DNA of 64,000 nucleotides from Paramacrobiotus metropolitanus (Eukaryota; Tardigrada; Eutardigrada; Parachela; Macrobiotidae): the NCBI RefSeq assembly GCF_019649055.1, contig NW_026570271.1, positions 186,001-250,000 of the forward strand. Reading direction: 5' to 3'. The position numbers and the translations under genes are program-made. Of this stretch, positions 10,715 to 22,493 are shown in pieces (position 1 is the stretch's first letter; the number at the start of each line of letters is the position of its first letter). Below the pieces are notes generated by a model. The model was given only the letters and a program-made list of their open reading frames with translations. It did no database searches and had not been told where the DNA came from.

Positions 10715-12129
10715 AAAATAATACTACAGCAGAAATCACGAAAAATCGGTTTTGATAGCCAACAAATAACTATAAATTAACAATTCCAACAACAAATGCA
10801 TATACATATTTTGTAAGTAACGCTACGGTATTATTCTAAACAAAATTCGCTCAACCGTAAAACGGCAGCTCTGAGCGAACAGGCAAACTCGGCCCTAGCA
10901 GTAACGATCACAGATTCATGAGTTCCACAATATGGACACTAAGCAAAGGCACCAAGCGGTATAAACTACATATAAGTAATTTAATTATGATAATCTTAAA
11001 CCTTGATGTGGCAAAAAAAGCAATCTACTCTGTAAGTTAGATTCTACAACAGTAACGTTCCCTTTCGTGGCCGGTGAATCGCGGCAATGGTTATTCGGTA
11101 AACTGACCTCGATACTCGGTATTGGAAAACGGTTATGACGGCTTACTTTGCCAGTCCAAGAACTGTAAAACTCTAAACCTCTTGTTTGCTTCTAAAGGTA
11201 ACTACCACGCTTGTTTTAATTTTACCATCTCAAAAAGCGAACAGTAACTGCGCTAACAAATATCGGGCGCGATCTCTCGTATTTACTTCGAATAACTGTG
11301 ACCAGGCGTGTGGTATACGCCATGGCAACGGATTGTTGTTGTTGTTTTGTAGTGACTAATAGATCAGTCAGTCATGCGGCGCGCTGGCAAGAAGTGGTAT
11401 TATACAAGCCCAGCACGGATGAATATTGGCCGATGACTATTAAAAAATAAGTAATTCCAAGGATGCGTTGCTTTGCGGTCGCTTACAGACTGTCATAATA
11501 CGAGTAATAATAAACCCGTACGTGTGTTTAGTAATGATACACTTTACATAAGTTAATCGAAGCACGGACTGTTTACTTGTACACTGTTTACTTGTACATA
11601 CAGTACATAATTTGCAATGATGACTAACGTGATTATGACTAACGTGTTAAGTTACATGAATTTTTTACTTTGTAATGTACTCGTACTTATCGTTAAGTAG
11701 CAGCTCAGATATTTCTCCTGTTCTGGGTCAAGTTGTGTTAGAACAGTGTGCATTTCTTATCGCGTCCATGGTAACAAGCTTATGATTGACCACTGGACCT
11801 AGACAAATGATTTTGGCAATAAGTCAACAATCTTGGATCCACCGCTACAGCTAGAGAATTTTGATGTACTTTAAAGCAACAAAATTGGTGAAGTAGAAGC
11901 CGAGATCCTTTGCCTCAAAGGACAGGGGCTGAAGTCCTGGCACAGATAATCAGTATTCATATAACTATTAAATACTTCACAAACGCTTTAAAGAAAATCA
12001 GAAAACCTATGCTTATTGAAATCAGAACTGCGTTTCTTTGCATATCGTAAAACAGAATCGATCATAGTTGTAAAAATTAGCAAATACAGAAATGCGATTC
12101 AGAAATTTGAACCCTCGCGATTCAACGGT
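10715..12129. other. Gene-free stretch with two dispersed repeats
   Basis: No gene recognised. About 10839-11010 matches about 32440-32570 (CAACCGTAAAACGGCAGC, AGCGAAC, ACAGATTCAT), and 11045-11165 matches 38080-38190 (GCCGGTGAATCGCG, TAAACTGACC, GACTTTGCCAGT), both in direct orientation. Short duplications near 11570-11660 repeat GTTTACTTGTACA and ATGACTAACGTG. Confidence 0.55.
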
Positions 12130-13655
12130 AATAAAAGCGGAAATGTGGGCCACGGTCAAAAAGAGGGAGGGAAAATTAAAGGGAGGGATTTTCTTTGGTC
12201 AAAAAGAGGGAGGGAAAACTAAAGGAAGGGATTTTGAGTGGTCAAAAAGAGGGAGGGAATTTCTATGGTAAGAAAAGGAAGGGAATTTGGGCGATACTAA
12301 AATTTGAAAAATTACAGAGCGAGCAAAATTTGAGCAAAACAAACTTTTCAAGTACTACCTCCGGATGCTGTTACTGCGTAATATTGTCAAATACTTTGTA
12401 TTATAGTGGTAGTCTTAATTAATGGTAGTGGCAGTCTATAATTAATTCGGCATATAAAACGTGAAAAACATATATAACGTAGATACAGAATGTATTCAAA
12501 AAAATAATATAAATACCAGATTTTGGTTCGAAAGTTATCTGAATGCTTAAAAGTTGATTTAAAAACAAATTTTTAGGAAGTAAAACCTTCAAATTAAAAT
12601 ATTTTTACCTAACCTGCAATTTCACTTTGATTCCTACATTTTATACCGGCAGACAAAATTTGATGGACATCCTTTTTTCTGAATTACGAAATATTTTAAA
12701 AAATCAAAGTCACTTAAAAAAAATCAAAGTCACTTAAAAAAATCATGTTCAAGTGGTTTTTTGAAAACTAATTCAATGACCCATAAATATCGGCTACGAT
12801 TCTTGACTCGTGTGCGACGATCTCCTACGCAGCCCTTACTCAATATTGCGGTTTTTAACTTTGAGTAGACTGTTTAAAAATTGAGGGATGTCAGGATACT
12901 TCAGTTCAACTTAGCACATCAAACTGCATATATACAGTGGAAACATTGGTGCCGACCTCGGGTACCCAGGTTCGAGGTCACCTGGTGTATCAGTTTGTAA
13001 CGCCGCGCTCACGTTTATGCATATAGAATTCTGTGACTTTTACAGAGTTTAAACTCTTACAGAGTCTAACTCACCATGTTTAGTTACATATGAATCACAA
13101 AAAAAATCGTCGGCGACCCAAAGGTCACGCAGCGACCCAAAGGTCAGGGGTACTCTCCGATTCAGAGACCGAGAGACTCAAATGTCATCAATTAGAAGCG
13201 CGGGCTCGTTTTGCTCGTCAGCTTGTTAAAGAAAAGCCCACTTCGTTCGGGTGCTTGGTTGCAAAATGAGCTAAATGTAGTTTGTGAGTTAGTACTTACT
13301 TTTGAACATAAAAACGTTTCATAATTAAAGCATCCAAAACCAAATTTGCGGAGAAGATCTGACATAACTTTTTTTGTAAAGTGGAAGACTGCCACTATAA
13401 TATTTGAAGCTATTACGCAGTAACAGCATCCGGAGGTAGTACTTGAAAAGTTTGTTTTGCTCAAATTTTGCTCGCTCTGTAATTTTTCAAATTTTAGTAT
13501 CGCTCAAATTCCCTTCCTTTTCTTACCATAGAAATTTACTCCCTCTTTTTGACCACTCAAAATCCGTTCCTTTAGTTTTCCGTCCCTCTTTTTGACCAAA
13601 GAAAATCCCTCCCTTTAATTTCCCCTCCCTCTTTTTGACCCTGGCCGAAATGGGG
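12130..13655. mobile_element. Foldback-like element with about 290-bp inverted repeats
   Basis: Sequence 12130-12425 is the inverted repeat of 13378-13655. Each arm has an outer part made of three tandem units of about 35 bp built on GGTCAAAAAGAGGGAGGGAA, and an inner unique part (AGCGAGCAAAATTTGAGCAAAACA, split by small differences). The roughly 950 bp between the arms is AT-rich and non-coding. Long inverted repeats with tandem subunits at the outside are characteristic of foldback-type elements. No transposase and no certain target duplication. Confidence 0.75.
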
Positions 13656-13847
13656 GCGATTACTTTGACGGGTGTTGGAATCAGCCGCCCGTGCTTACGG
13701 CTTCGCGTTCATTTTATTCAGTGTATATTAGTACGAGTACATCATGCACAGTGTGTGACGGATGCACTGCCCAAAAACGGGACGGCGGCCTTCCTGAATC
13801 GAGACTCGAGATCATGAGCATAAATTAACTGTCCACTTCAGGGAAGT

Positions 13848-14075
13848 TGCCCGGTACATGGTGCCAAATTCACGTACATGCACGAAACTTTCACTTTCGC
13901 ACACTCCCAAACACATTTCCGCTTTGTTTTATGACATTCTGTAGTTAGATAACTTGTACACATTGGCGTGAAAACCGTTGTGCGCGCAACATCCGGTTCG
14001 GGAGTTGCGGCTGTAAAAAAATCCCAAAAATTTCATATGCATTGAGGTGTACCAAATTCTGGTACTGTCCCTCGT
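13848..14075. repeat. P-element relic (single arm)
   Basis: This carries the signature of the palindromic P family: ACGAAACTTTCACTTTCGC, GCGTGAAAACCGT and GCGCGCAACATCCGGTT, in the order of the left arm of the complete copy at 23505. The partner arm is missing. Confidence 0.6.
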
Positions 14076-16090
14076 GAAAATGTATAAGTTTTTTTGTAAC
14101 AATCTTTGAACAGCGGCTATACCTTTCTGTGCCGTAAAAGTTAGTGTAGAACTTATAATTCCCAACTTAATTTGGCAGTCGTTTTTAGAAGTTTTATTGT
14201 ACAGCATTCAGAACTTTTGCTTTATCGTTTTCAGAAGCTTTATTGCAACTTTTGCCGCACATCACTCGTAATTTTGCACATACTTCAGTTCAACGCACAA
14301 AAAACACGACACTGAAATAACAGAAAAAAACAACACAAATAAACATCAAATTATCGTCTGAGGTGTTGCAATTGCTGTTTTAAAAATTTAGACTGAAAGA
14401 ATATATTGCTACAGCCAAAATCAAACCACAAAAAGCCAGCTTCGGTTCCGGAGTCGACTCCAGTCCATCAAATGGAGAATGAAATCCGTTATCATTTCCT
14501 GATGAACGGGAAAACATTTAACACAATTTAATAATTTTAATCTGCACCTACACAAGTTCAATTACTTAACAACTAACTCCACACCAATTTACTCAATTAA
14601 CTCAACGTCTAAATCCAGCTTGTGGAGCTCACCTTTGTTTAGACTGGCAATGTGCTTCGCACCTCCATCCAAAGGAGCAGTGTGCGCTCGTGTGCGTTTG
14701 CAACAAAGGTGCCAGTAATTCATGCCAAACGAAGGGGAAGGGAGATCGTTCCATGGAGTCGACTCCAAAAATAACCGAAGAACCTGTGACAAAATACAAT
14801 AAAATTAGCTTGACTAACTTAAAGACTGACAAGCAGCACCGTCACTTTTTAAAACTGTAACGTGTGAAGAGATTTTCATAAGGATGTGAGCACATTAAAG
14901 AGTCGACTCCGTCCAGCGTAAAATAAAGGTAAAAATTCCAAATCGTTCCCTGTCAGATACTTTCCGAATTTTAATTTTTTTTTCACACTTACTAGAACGA
15001 AGTCAACTCCAAAATCGTATGGCTGCGTTTCATATAACGTTTTTAAACCGGTTATCATACCTGTTATAACAGAATGATTGAGAATCACGGCAATTTCGTC
15101 CAACAACCCAGCTGCAGGCTCCTCGTTCAGCAGAGATGCTCTCAACGGCGATACTGCTCGTGGACCCGTGAAGAAACCATCTTAACCTGGCACTGCTTCC
15201 TGACTCAATGTTTCAAAATTCCATACAGAAAACTACAATCATGTCTGGTTTCAGACCTGATCATTTTCTACTCAACCCTCAACATCAAAGCAAAGTGTAA
15301 TAAAACTAAAATTAAAAACAAACTGAGTCCTACAAGAGTGTGTTGAAACTTGAATTTCAACGGCTCGGCTGCGTTATTAGCGAGCTGAGCTATGTTTACG
15401 TGCTCGACCGTGCGCCCTTATCGCGGCCGCCACCTCGTGGGGTAACATGTAACTTTCACATGCATATTTGCTTTTGTAAGGTTACACTTTTATACTTTCA
15501 CAAAAATGTTTTCCTATGTTTGTAATTTGTTGTTGTAAAATTTTACTGCAGTACGGTGTCTTATTTATTTACTAGTTTACTAATAATTAAAAGCCATATT
15601 GGTTAATTTTGTTTTACGACGCCACCGAATTTCTTAATTTATTGTTTATTCTCTGTGTGAACCAGAGAAATATAAATTGAAGTGGAATATGTATACATGT
15701 GCAATAACTAATAAAAAATATTTTAAAACTACATAGCATAAAATCTTTTTGTGCATTTGCGCTATATAAAACAGCAATGCAGTTATGCAGTGATGCAACT
15801 TGCGTCCACTGGTGGCTGCTTATTACTGCTTAAGATTACCTCGTATCTGTACAAAAAAGAATTTACAGACAGTGCGTCAGTGCTGTAGTACGAGTAACGG
15901 AGTAAGTAACTTTTGAGCAACTTGATGTATTCCGTAAGTTATATGAAAGGTCCCAGTTATAATCGGCTGTCATGAAAACTTTTTTGTAAGTTTAGCGTAA
16001 CTTTACAAGTACCTCTTTTGGTGACTGGATGTTTCTCTTAACTTTTATTTTCACGAGGGTGTACACGTGCTGAAACATTTGTTTTCGGGC
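14076..16090. other. Gene-free stretch with GGAGTCGACTCC sites
   Basis: No gene recognised. The 12-bp palindrome GGAGTCGACTCC occurs at 14450-14461 and 14755-14766, with variants at 14899-14910 and about 15000-15011. These could be the termini of a small decayed inverted-repeat element (14450-14766). The rest has no visible features. Confidence 0.4.
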
Positions 16091-16099
16091 ATTACAAAA

Positions 16100-16690
16100 C
16101 ACTTTTTTGCAATGTTTTATGCTGCCGATTGCGGGGGTCGCCTTCTGGACGGTAATAAGTTCTGCAAACCCCGTCCATGCCGAATACCCGTATGTGGTAG
16201 TCGCGCGGTCCGCTTCAACGTGAGGTGGTCGGGAGCGGCGCCGGTCCCTCCGTGGGGGCTACCGGCGTAATCGGAAGTGGCTGAGGTTCCGGGATCGGGC
16301 AAGTCGGCGCCTGAACCGTAGGTTCAGGGTGCGCCGTCGGAGGTGGAAAGTACGGTGGTACTATTCCTGGTTCTCCGTATCCTCCATATCCGCCGTATGG
16401 CGGTGGATATCCATAAGGTCCGGCTGGTAAACCCATGGAGACGGGTAGCACCACTGATTCTGCCAGCGTTATTCTGACGAGTCCCGCTGTTTTGAAGGTC
16501 CAGGCGCAGGGTACGGTGGATATCCGTAGCGAGGTGGGTAATATGGCGGTGGCTCGTAGCGGGGCCGAGGTCCGTCTGGACCGGCGATGTCTGGACCGTA
16601 GGTCCGACAGCTACAGTAATCGGAACCGGCCGTTCGTAAAGATATGGTCGAGTGGTTGGCGGGGTGTACGGCGTATGGTCGCCAGTATTG
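16100..16690 (-). CDS. GC-rich Pro/Tyr/Gly-rich coding-like segment
   Basis: A GC-rich island in AT-rich surroundings. On the minus strand, frames read PRYEPPPYYPPRYGYPPYP (about 16560-16505) and GPYGYPPPYGGYGGYGEPG (about 16425-16365), followed by a Pro-rich tail to 16215. The two low-complexity stretches lie in different frames, so either a short intron or a frameshift separates them. Such composition fits extracellular matrix, cuticle or annexin/RNA-binding-type tails, but no domain is identifiable. It directly abuts the truncated left arm of a P element at about 16690, so it may be captured or broken by that element. Confidence 0.35.
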
Positions 16691-17340
16691 GCATGATTTG
16701 TCAAATGATTTGTATACATCAGCTTGAAAATCGCTTATGCGCGCAGTATTCGGTTTGAGAGTCTTCGGTAAAATAAAATCCCAAAGGGTTAAACGCACAG
16801 AAGTGTACAGAAGGTCTCATTATAAACCAACCCACTTAAAATTATTAATGAAAACGCACATTACCATGAATATCTTGCTTACACCGAACCAGCATTTTAC
16901 CATTCTTTCAAACTTTAAATTAATTTTTGGAATTTTTGGAATTCGGTTTAAAATTCCGAAAGGGTGGCAGGAAGCTGGTTTGGTGTGAAACCAATCTTCA
17001 TGTCTTTATGGTTATGTGCGTTAAATTTATAAAAAAAACAGTGCATGTAATACGGTTTTAGATCAGTCTCCATACATACTTCATGCAAAATTTTGAGATG
17101 CGGCTAGATCCAAAATTTGGAGATGATTTATCCGAAATGATACTCTTGGCATACCTGAGTGCGCTTCAACATTTAGAAGCCTCTTACAACTGCAACTCCC
17201 CACCGGATGTTGCGCATGCGCGCACAAACGGTTCGCACGCCTTATGCAAATCATTTAGTAAAGCAATGTCGGCAAACAATGCAAAAGCGATTTTGAAAGT
17301 GCGCGAGAGTGAAAGAATTCGTGCAGGTACGCAAATCTTT
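16690..17340. mobile_element. Palindromic P element
   Basis: Left arm (TGATTTGTATACATC, GCGCGCAG) and right arm (CCGGATGTTGCGCATGCGCG, AAAGTGCGCGAGAGTGAAAG) are inverted versions of each other. The centre holds the family's inner pair (CTTACACCGAACCAGCATTTT and GGTTTGGTGTGAAACCAAT). The outermost left end is missing and is replaced by the GC-rich segment. Non-coding. Confidence 0.65.
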
Positions 17341-17850
17341 TACCACTTTCCTAATATTTTTAGAATACTGATAATTCCCTTGAATTTGGTAAAAAATTAA
17401 ATAGTAATATAGGAAAAAGAAGCATCGTTCGTTATTGATGGCGAGGCGACTATTAATTAGCAGAATGCGGACCGCCGGGACCGGTTAACAATGCTGAGCT
17501 GCGGCGCGGCCGGAACCTGCGGAACAGCAAGGAAACTTGCTGAAAAGATTCTATAATCGTGCACCTAATGTTATTAGCATAATTTTTAGAAGTAATGCCA
17601 TAAAAACCTCTTCCGAAGCCAAAAAAATTGGACTTTAAAAGCTAAGCCGTATTCGCATAGATTCCACGCGTAGAGTATGGCATATTCCAAGACAAATGCT
17701 TTTGAAGTTTTATCTTTACTGACAATGAGCCGTACTCTGGGTGGCTCATGGATAAATACTTAACGTATGTGAACTGGTGAAGTGTATTAAAGTAATATAG
17801 TATGTGAAGTGTAAGCATATGTACGATTATAATACTCGTATTATTACATA

Positions 17851-18171
17851 CTTCGCATGGGGCCTTAAGTTTTCCCCTCATATAGTACAGGAAATTTCGT
17901 TTTCCCCCGCACATGTGCCGCTTAGTCGCTTACATGAATGCAGCTTAAAGCTGGCTGCAGCTAAAAACCGGTTTCTGGCCAACTCGGCATATCCGGTTGC
18001 GCAACTGAACAAGAGAGCAGACAGCTCGGATAACGGCAAACGTGTTACCGCGGCGCACGCGGCTTTAAACTGCAGTCAGTTTGAAGCGTGTAAGCGCCTA
18101 AGCGGCACATGTGCGGGGAAAACAAAATTTCCCGTGCTGTATGAGGGGAAAACTTAAGGCCCCATGCGAAG
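17851..18171. mobile_element. 321-bp TA-flanked inverted-repeat element (MITE)
   Basis: It begins CTTCGCATGGGGCCTTAAG and ends with its exact reverse complement. The inverted repeats extend about 105 bp with few mismatches (TTTTCCCC, CGCACATGTGCCGCTTAG). TA directly flanks each end (17849-17850, 18172-18173). It has no coding capacity. Size, long terminal repeats and TA duplication indicate a Tc1/mariner-type MITE. Confidence 0.85.
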
Positions 18172-18249
18172 TACTTGTGCTGATGTTCCGAGATTTAAGC
18201 CTTAAGATGGTGCGGCATAATTGGTGTTAATGAACCGCTCGCTTGTTCT

Positions 18250-18363
18250 ATCAGCTCGAAAGAATGTACAGATAGTGCTATCCTAGTTAATTTATAAATT
18301 ATATAAATCAGCTCGAAAGAATGTACAGATAGTGCTATCCTAGTTAATTTATAAATTATATAA
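18250..18363. repeat. 57-bp tandem duplication
   Basis: Two exact head-to-tail copies of a 57-bp unit beginning ATCAGCTCGAAAGAATG and ending AAATTATATAA (18250-18306 and 18307-18363). Their identity implies a recent duplication. Confidence 0.95.
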
Positions 18364-19489
18364 ATCATTTACTAGCTGATTGTTAGTTCTACTGCCGGTT
18401 AATTCAACGCGAGGATGTGCACTCGACAAAGTTTGCCGAAGAGCAAACATATGAACTGTACCTTTTTGCGTGCAACTTGTCGGCTACCAAAGGCCATGCC
18501 ATCGCAATAATGGGTGCTGCCATCAAATGATTAAAATTCCAAGTACGAAAAAAAATTTTCCACTTATGCTGTAGTACATGCCATTTTACATGGAGGACCG
18601 TTACAGTGGTAATGTTCGCTTCGTTTTTCTAACAGAAGACGCTCGAGAGCTTTACTATACAATCAAAAAAGCCGCGCAGAAGATGACCCATCATAAGGGT
18701 AAGGGATGGCTATAAAAAACCAGGGTGAAAAGAAATGGCTACAGTGATTTACAAAATTGTAATGCCCTATGAAAAACATGAAAGTTTTGCATACTCCCGC
18801 CGTCTATGCGCATCCACCCGCCGGCGGCACCGCGTCAGTTTAAACACTTTAATTTAAAGTTTGCCAACCGCAAACTTTACGTGCTAGTCGTGCTGGCTTT
18901 TTTTGCCATCATGTAAAGAGATTGTTTTCTCTAAAAAAAGGCGCGTTGTGACGTAGAGTTGTTTCAGGCATCGCGCGTAACATAAGTGCACGGGCGATTT
19001 CGCTTCTGCTATGCAAAAATCAAGTGCAAAGCTGGACCACTGTCTGGGTTAATGGGATTTCACTGAAGATTTTACATTAAGCTGAAAATGTGGAATGAAG
19101 GAAATATGGGATTTCCGAAGCTTAGGACAATTACAACCGCCCGGTGGGATAGCGTGTTGTGGTTTTTATCTACTAGTGTTTCAAAATTCAGTTTTCATTC
19201 TTTCCTTTTTCTGATTTTCGTTACGAAAAGTGGCTTTTCCTGCAGTTCTTCTGTTTTCTTATGTTAAGCTAAGGAAACCTAAGAAAAATCAAGAATAAAT
19301 CATAATGAGAGATTTTGTGTTGCCAATGTGTTGCAAATGTTTGGAAGCAAACTGATGCCAAATCGACCAACCGTCGCAAACAAATAAGTAAGTATTCAAT
19401 GATAATCGAACGCGAAATGGGGCGACCGTTAAAAAATTAAGGTTCGTCGAGAATGGATTAGATGGGTTCATTCGATCGAAAATTCCAAA
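18364..19489. other. Gene-free stretch
   Basis: No gene or clear repeat recognised. Short frames only. A few AAGAAAA units occur near 19265-19295. Confidence 0.5.
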
Positions 19490-20050
19490 AGGTTCCTAGC
19501 TTTTGCGCTTTTGCGTGCGCAACATCTGCTTAGAAAGTTATGGAGAATTAAAATTCCAAAAAGTTAACTATATGTAAACCGATCTTCTACAAATTTAGCA
19601 GGTAAATGCAAATTTATACAAGGAGCGTTTTCACGCAAACCAAAGTTGCATCATTTTTTTCAGTTTTAAATGAGTACTTTCAAACATTTTCAAAATTATT
19701 TTCAGAATTTGGGGAAAAATGGTGCATCTCTGGTTCGATGTAAAAACGATCCTCAAGTGCATGTGAGTTTACATGCAGAATTTGAAGAAAAGCCGTTTAT
19801 AACGGCACTTTAGGTGCACCTGAATCACTGAATGCATTTAAACTTTTTTGAATTTTGTTTCTACCATAACTTTCCCAACCAAACGCTGCGTGCGCAACGG
19901 ATTTCACGCATTCGTATTCAAATATTTTCGCAATAAAATATTATAAAACAATCAGATATGCAAAATGTTTCGGGGAGAGCGCGCCAGCAAACGTATGCGT
20001 ACACGAATTTGGTGCCATGCACCGGGCCAAATCTCTTACGTTTTCTCGAC
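19490..20050. mobile_element. Palindromic P element
   Basis: The inner inverted pair (CGCAAACCAAAGTTGCATCA and GGTGCATCTCTGGTTCGATG) and the outer arms (GCGTGCGCAACATCTG and GCTGCGTGCGCAACGG) identify the family. The right end keeps TTGGTGCCATGCACCGG; the left end is truncated. It belongs to the duplicated block. Confidence 0.65.
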
Positions 20051-20771
20051 TCTCGGAAGCCATGCATTAATGAAACGAATTAAAATACCCGCTAAAGAGC
20101 AGTTTAAGGCACATTTCCAAGAAAGTTGTTCGTTTTTTGCTAGCTGTTTAAACAAATTTCGATGCAAAAAAACACGGCAGAAGAATATTTCGAGAATTAT
20201 TTTACCAAAATATCTGTAATTCGTTGTGGCTCCCCGCAAAAATTACTTTTGTTTTGCTTCTACAAAATATTTACTAAGATGCAAAGCCCTTACCCCAATC
20301 CCATGGAGGCGTCAGACTACCCCGAATTATTCAGTTTTCACTACTTTAACCCCAAAATGAGAACGAATACGGGGTTATGTAATGCAATATTATATACTGG
20401 CTACATGTAACATGAAATGCCGAATGCCGAATGATAATGCAACAGCTTGACCTTGATTTTGTCGAAAATTATGCGTTGCTATTACTTAACTGAAGAAAAT
20501 CTTGGTTTGAAAAAAGTATTTTAACTGGTACGTACCGTTGTGAAGCGAAGCACGTAACGGCGCTCTGATCGTATAATTTTATCCGTCACAACAAACTTTT
20601 GGGCTCTTTTTTTGCCATTAAAACATAGGTGAACAAAAGAATTCTCATCCTGCAAATCCGATGCATTGTGAACTTAATTGCGATTAATTTCAGAGAAAAT
20701 AATGTGCAGATGCGCTGGATGTTGCCAATATATATGGGGAGATCAGTTGCCTGTTGCACACTATGGCTTCT

Positions 20772-21909
20772 CAGTGATGTCCCGTTTACAATTTTTCATG
20801 TTCCGACCGCACTTTCCCGATCAAAAACTTTCCCGCACCCGCTCCCGCACCCGAGCGTTCGGACAGTCCCGCACCACGCTCCGACTCCCGATTTTCAATA
20901 AAATAATTTTTTAACAATGTTATTGTTACTGCCTTTTTTGTTAAAATGTTTCAAGTATGCCATACGTTTGGAAAATTACTATTTTTTCAACCTGCATCGT
21001 AAATCTTACTTTTAAGAAATTTCACCCTTAGCTTGAAGCCTTAGTGTCGCCGTACAATTTATTATCACCGTCAACTATTCAACTTTCTCTTACCACCGAC
21101 ATTTAAATCACCATCTAACCGCCGTTTATTAATACTACAAAACAGTAATCTCTCGAAATGCTGATCCGAAGTTTTTAATCTCCTGTTACTGAGCAAAATT
21201 CCCGCAACACTAAACATCCGTTCGACGTCAGCGGTCGTTGCTGGAGCGCATTAAACTTGTTTGGCAAGAATTTTCAAACGTGGCCTTGCTTTAAAGCTTT
21301 GCTTTTCAAACGTAGCCTTTTCAACCCAGCCTTGCTTTAGAGCAATAAAAGAACAATCTTCAGATCCTTTGAAATCTTGGGAGTTAAAATTAACTAACTC
21401 TAAACTCCCGATAACACGTTTGATCTCCACTTTACAGTCTACAGTCTCTGGCCAAAAAGTTAAAAACAGGTGGCAGTAAAATTGAATTTTCGTTAATTCC
21501 AGTGCCAAGGCACGAGACAAATCGCGATACTGGAAGTGTGAAAGTTACGGTACTGAAAGTGTATTGCAGTCTGCACTCTGCAGGCCGTCAGCCAGCGGCA
21601 ATGGGATTACAACAGCTACTAGAATGCGGAGCAGTGGAATTAGTTACAGCAAGTTACTGCTACATGCTACGGTGGCTTGCTTACACGATAATTTTATAAT
21701 TTCTAATTTGCAAATAATTTAATTTTTCATCATTCAAATAAATCCCGAGTTTTTCCGAGCAGCGGGCGGGCGTACTTATCAAGCTTTAATCCCGACCGCA
21801 CCCGATCCGAGCAGAAAGTCTCCCGCACCGCTTTCCGAGCAAAAGCGGGTGCGGGGTGCGGGAAATTCCCGTGATTTACCGAGCCCGTGAAAAAAACGGG
21901 ACATCACTG
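20772..21909 (-). mobile_element. hAT-family DNA transposon, degenerate
   Basis: Perfect 16-bp terminal inverted repeats, CAGTGATGTCCCGTTT at 20772-20787 and its complement at 21894-21909, match the hAT end pattern (CAGnGnTG). Sub-terminal CCCGCACCCG/CGGGTGCGGG repeats lie at both ends, and the interior holds a hAT transposase C-terminus on the minus strand. The element interrupts a sequence that is continuous in the duplicate at about 34190, so the insertion is directly shown. A clean 8-bp duplication is not seen; TGGCTTCT on the left and CGGTTCT on the right are separated from the end by a CGG run. Confidence 0.85.
21071..21520 (-). pseudogene. hAT transposase C-terminal remnant
   Basis: The 3' part reads ATTADVERMFSVAGILLSNR, then LKTSDQHFERLLF and CSIN, ending at a stop at 21071. 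This is the conserved hAT dimerisation domain (pattern SAxxERxFSxAG...LLxxxN). Upstream and in the same frame, 21251-21520 is open but separated from the domain by a TAA at about 21251. The N-terminal BED finger and catalytic residues are missing. It lies inside the hAT terminal repeats and is certainly inactive. Confidence 0.85.
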
Positions 21910-21965
21910 CGGCGGCGGTTCTCACGTCATAGGTGAACAGGGGTTGCACACTGATGCAAGTATTG

Positions 21966-22493
21966 GTTATTACTTTTTATTGTTTTAGTTATCGTCCAGC
22001 TGATTAAACATCACATTCAAAGATATTACAAAACAAAGTAAACAGCATTAAGCCCGTCAGAGCGAGGAACAGTTGACGTCACAGATAGCGCATTTCCACG
22101 CTGAATTTCGATGCTTAGACGTTGCAGCAAGAACTCATAAGATCGTCGTTCTCCGGTCGCATCCTTCAGTCTCCCACCCAATTCACTTAAAAACTTCTTA
22201 CAGGATGGGCTGGCGACACCGAAAGTCTCAAAAGCTAAAGCAACAAACCAGAATTCAGTTGCCAGATACTCGTATTTCCGGAACTTTTCTTCTTCTGCTT
22301 TCCTAGCTGCTTCTCCGGCTTTGATACTGCTGCTGATGACGTTGGACAAGGCAACTGTGTCAACGCACGTTACATCCCATGCCAGCCGTAGTCCGTTTTT
22401 CCAAGGCAACTGTGATACACCATCTGGTCGGCGATCATCTACATCGTTCGTCCCCCTCGGCTCCAGTACAGCAGGTAAATTAGCAGTAACGAG
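21966..22493 (-). mobile_element. 5'-truncated non-LTR retrotransposon insertion
   Basis: A 528-bp insertion flanked by perfect 10-bp direct repeats GCAAGTATTG (21956-21965 and 22494-22503). The duplicate locus near 34230 has a single GCAAGTCATTG at this point. On the minus strand the element carries the end of a reverse-transcriptase-polyprotein frame and then a 3' tail ending ACAATAAAAAGTAATAAC. Target duplication, 5' truncation and an A-rich 3' end together indicate target-primed reverse transcription. Confidence 0.85.
22026..22491 (-). pseudogene. C-terminal fragment of retrotransposon polyprotein
   Basis: The minus-strand frame runs open from the 5' truncation point to a stop at 22026. 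It reads ...DDRRPDGVSQLPWKNG, LRLAWDVTCVDT, ...FVALAFETFGVASPSCKKFL, ...LGGRLKDATGERRS and LLQRLSIEIQRGNALS. I recognise this as the domain found at the C-terminus of many invertebrate reverse-transcriptase proteins (RPDGxxxxPWxxG...WDVTCVDT...ETxG...QRGNA). Its function there is not established; the RPDG and WDVT motifs suggest a nuclease-like fold (inference). No reverse transcriptase motif remains. Confidence 0.7.

Noticed and set aside
16435-16758. 107-residue plus-strand frame in the GC-rich island
   Set aside because: The opposite strand encodes clear low-complexity Pro/Tyr/Gly repeats; the plus frame is their complement with no recognisable content.
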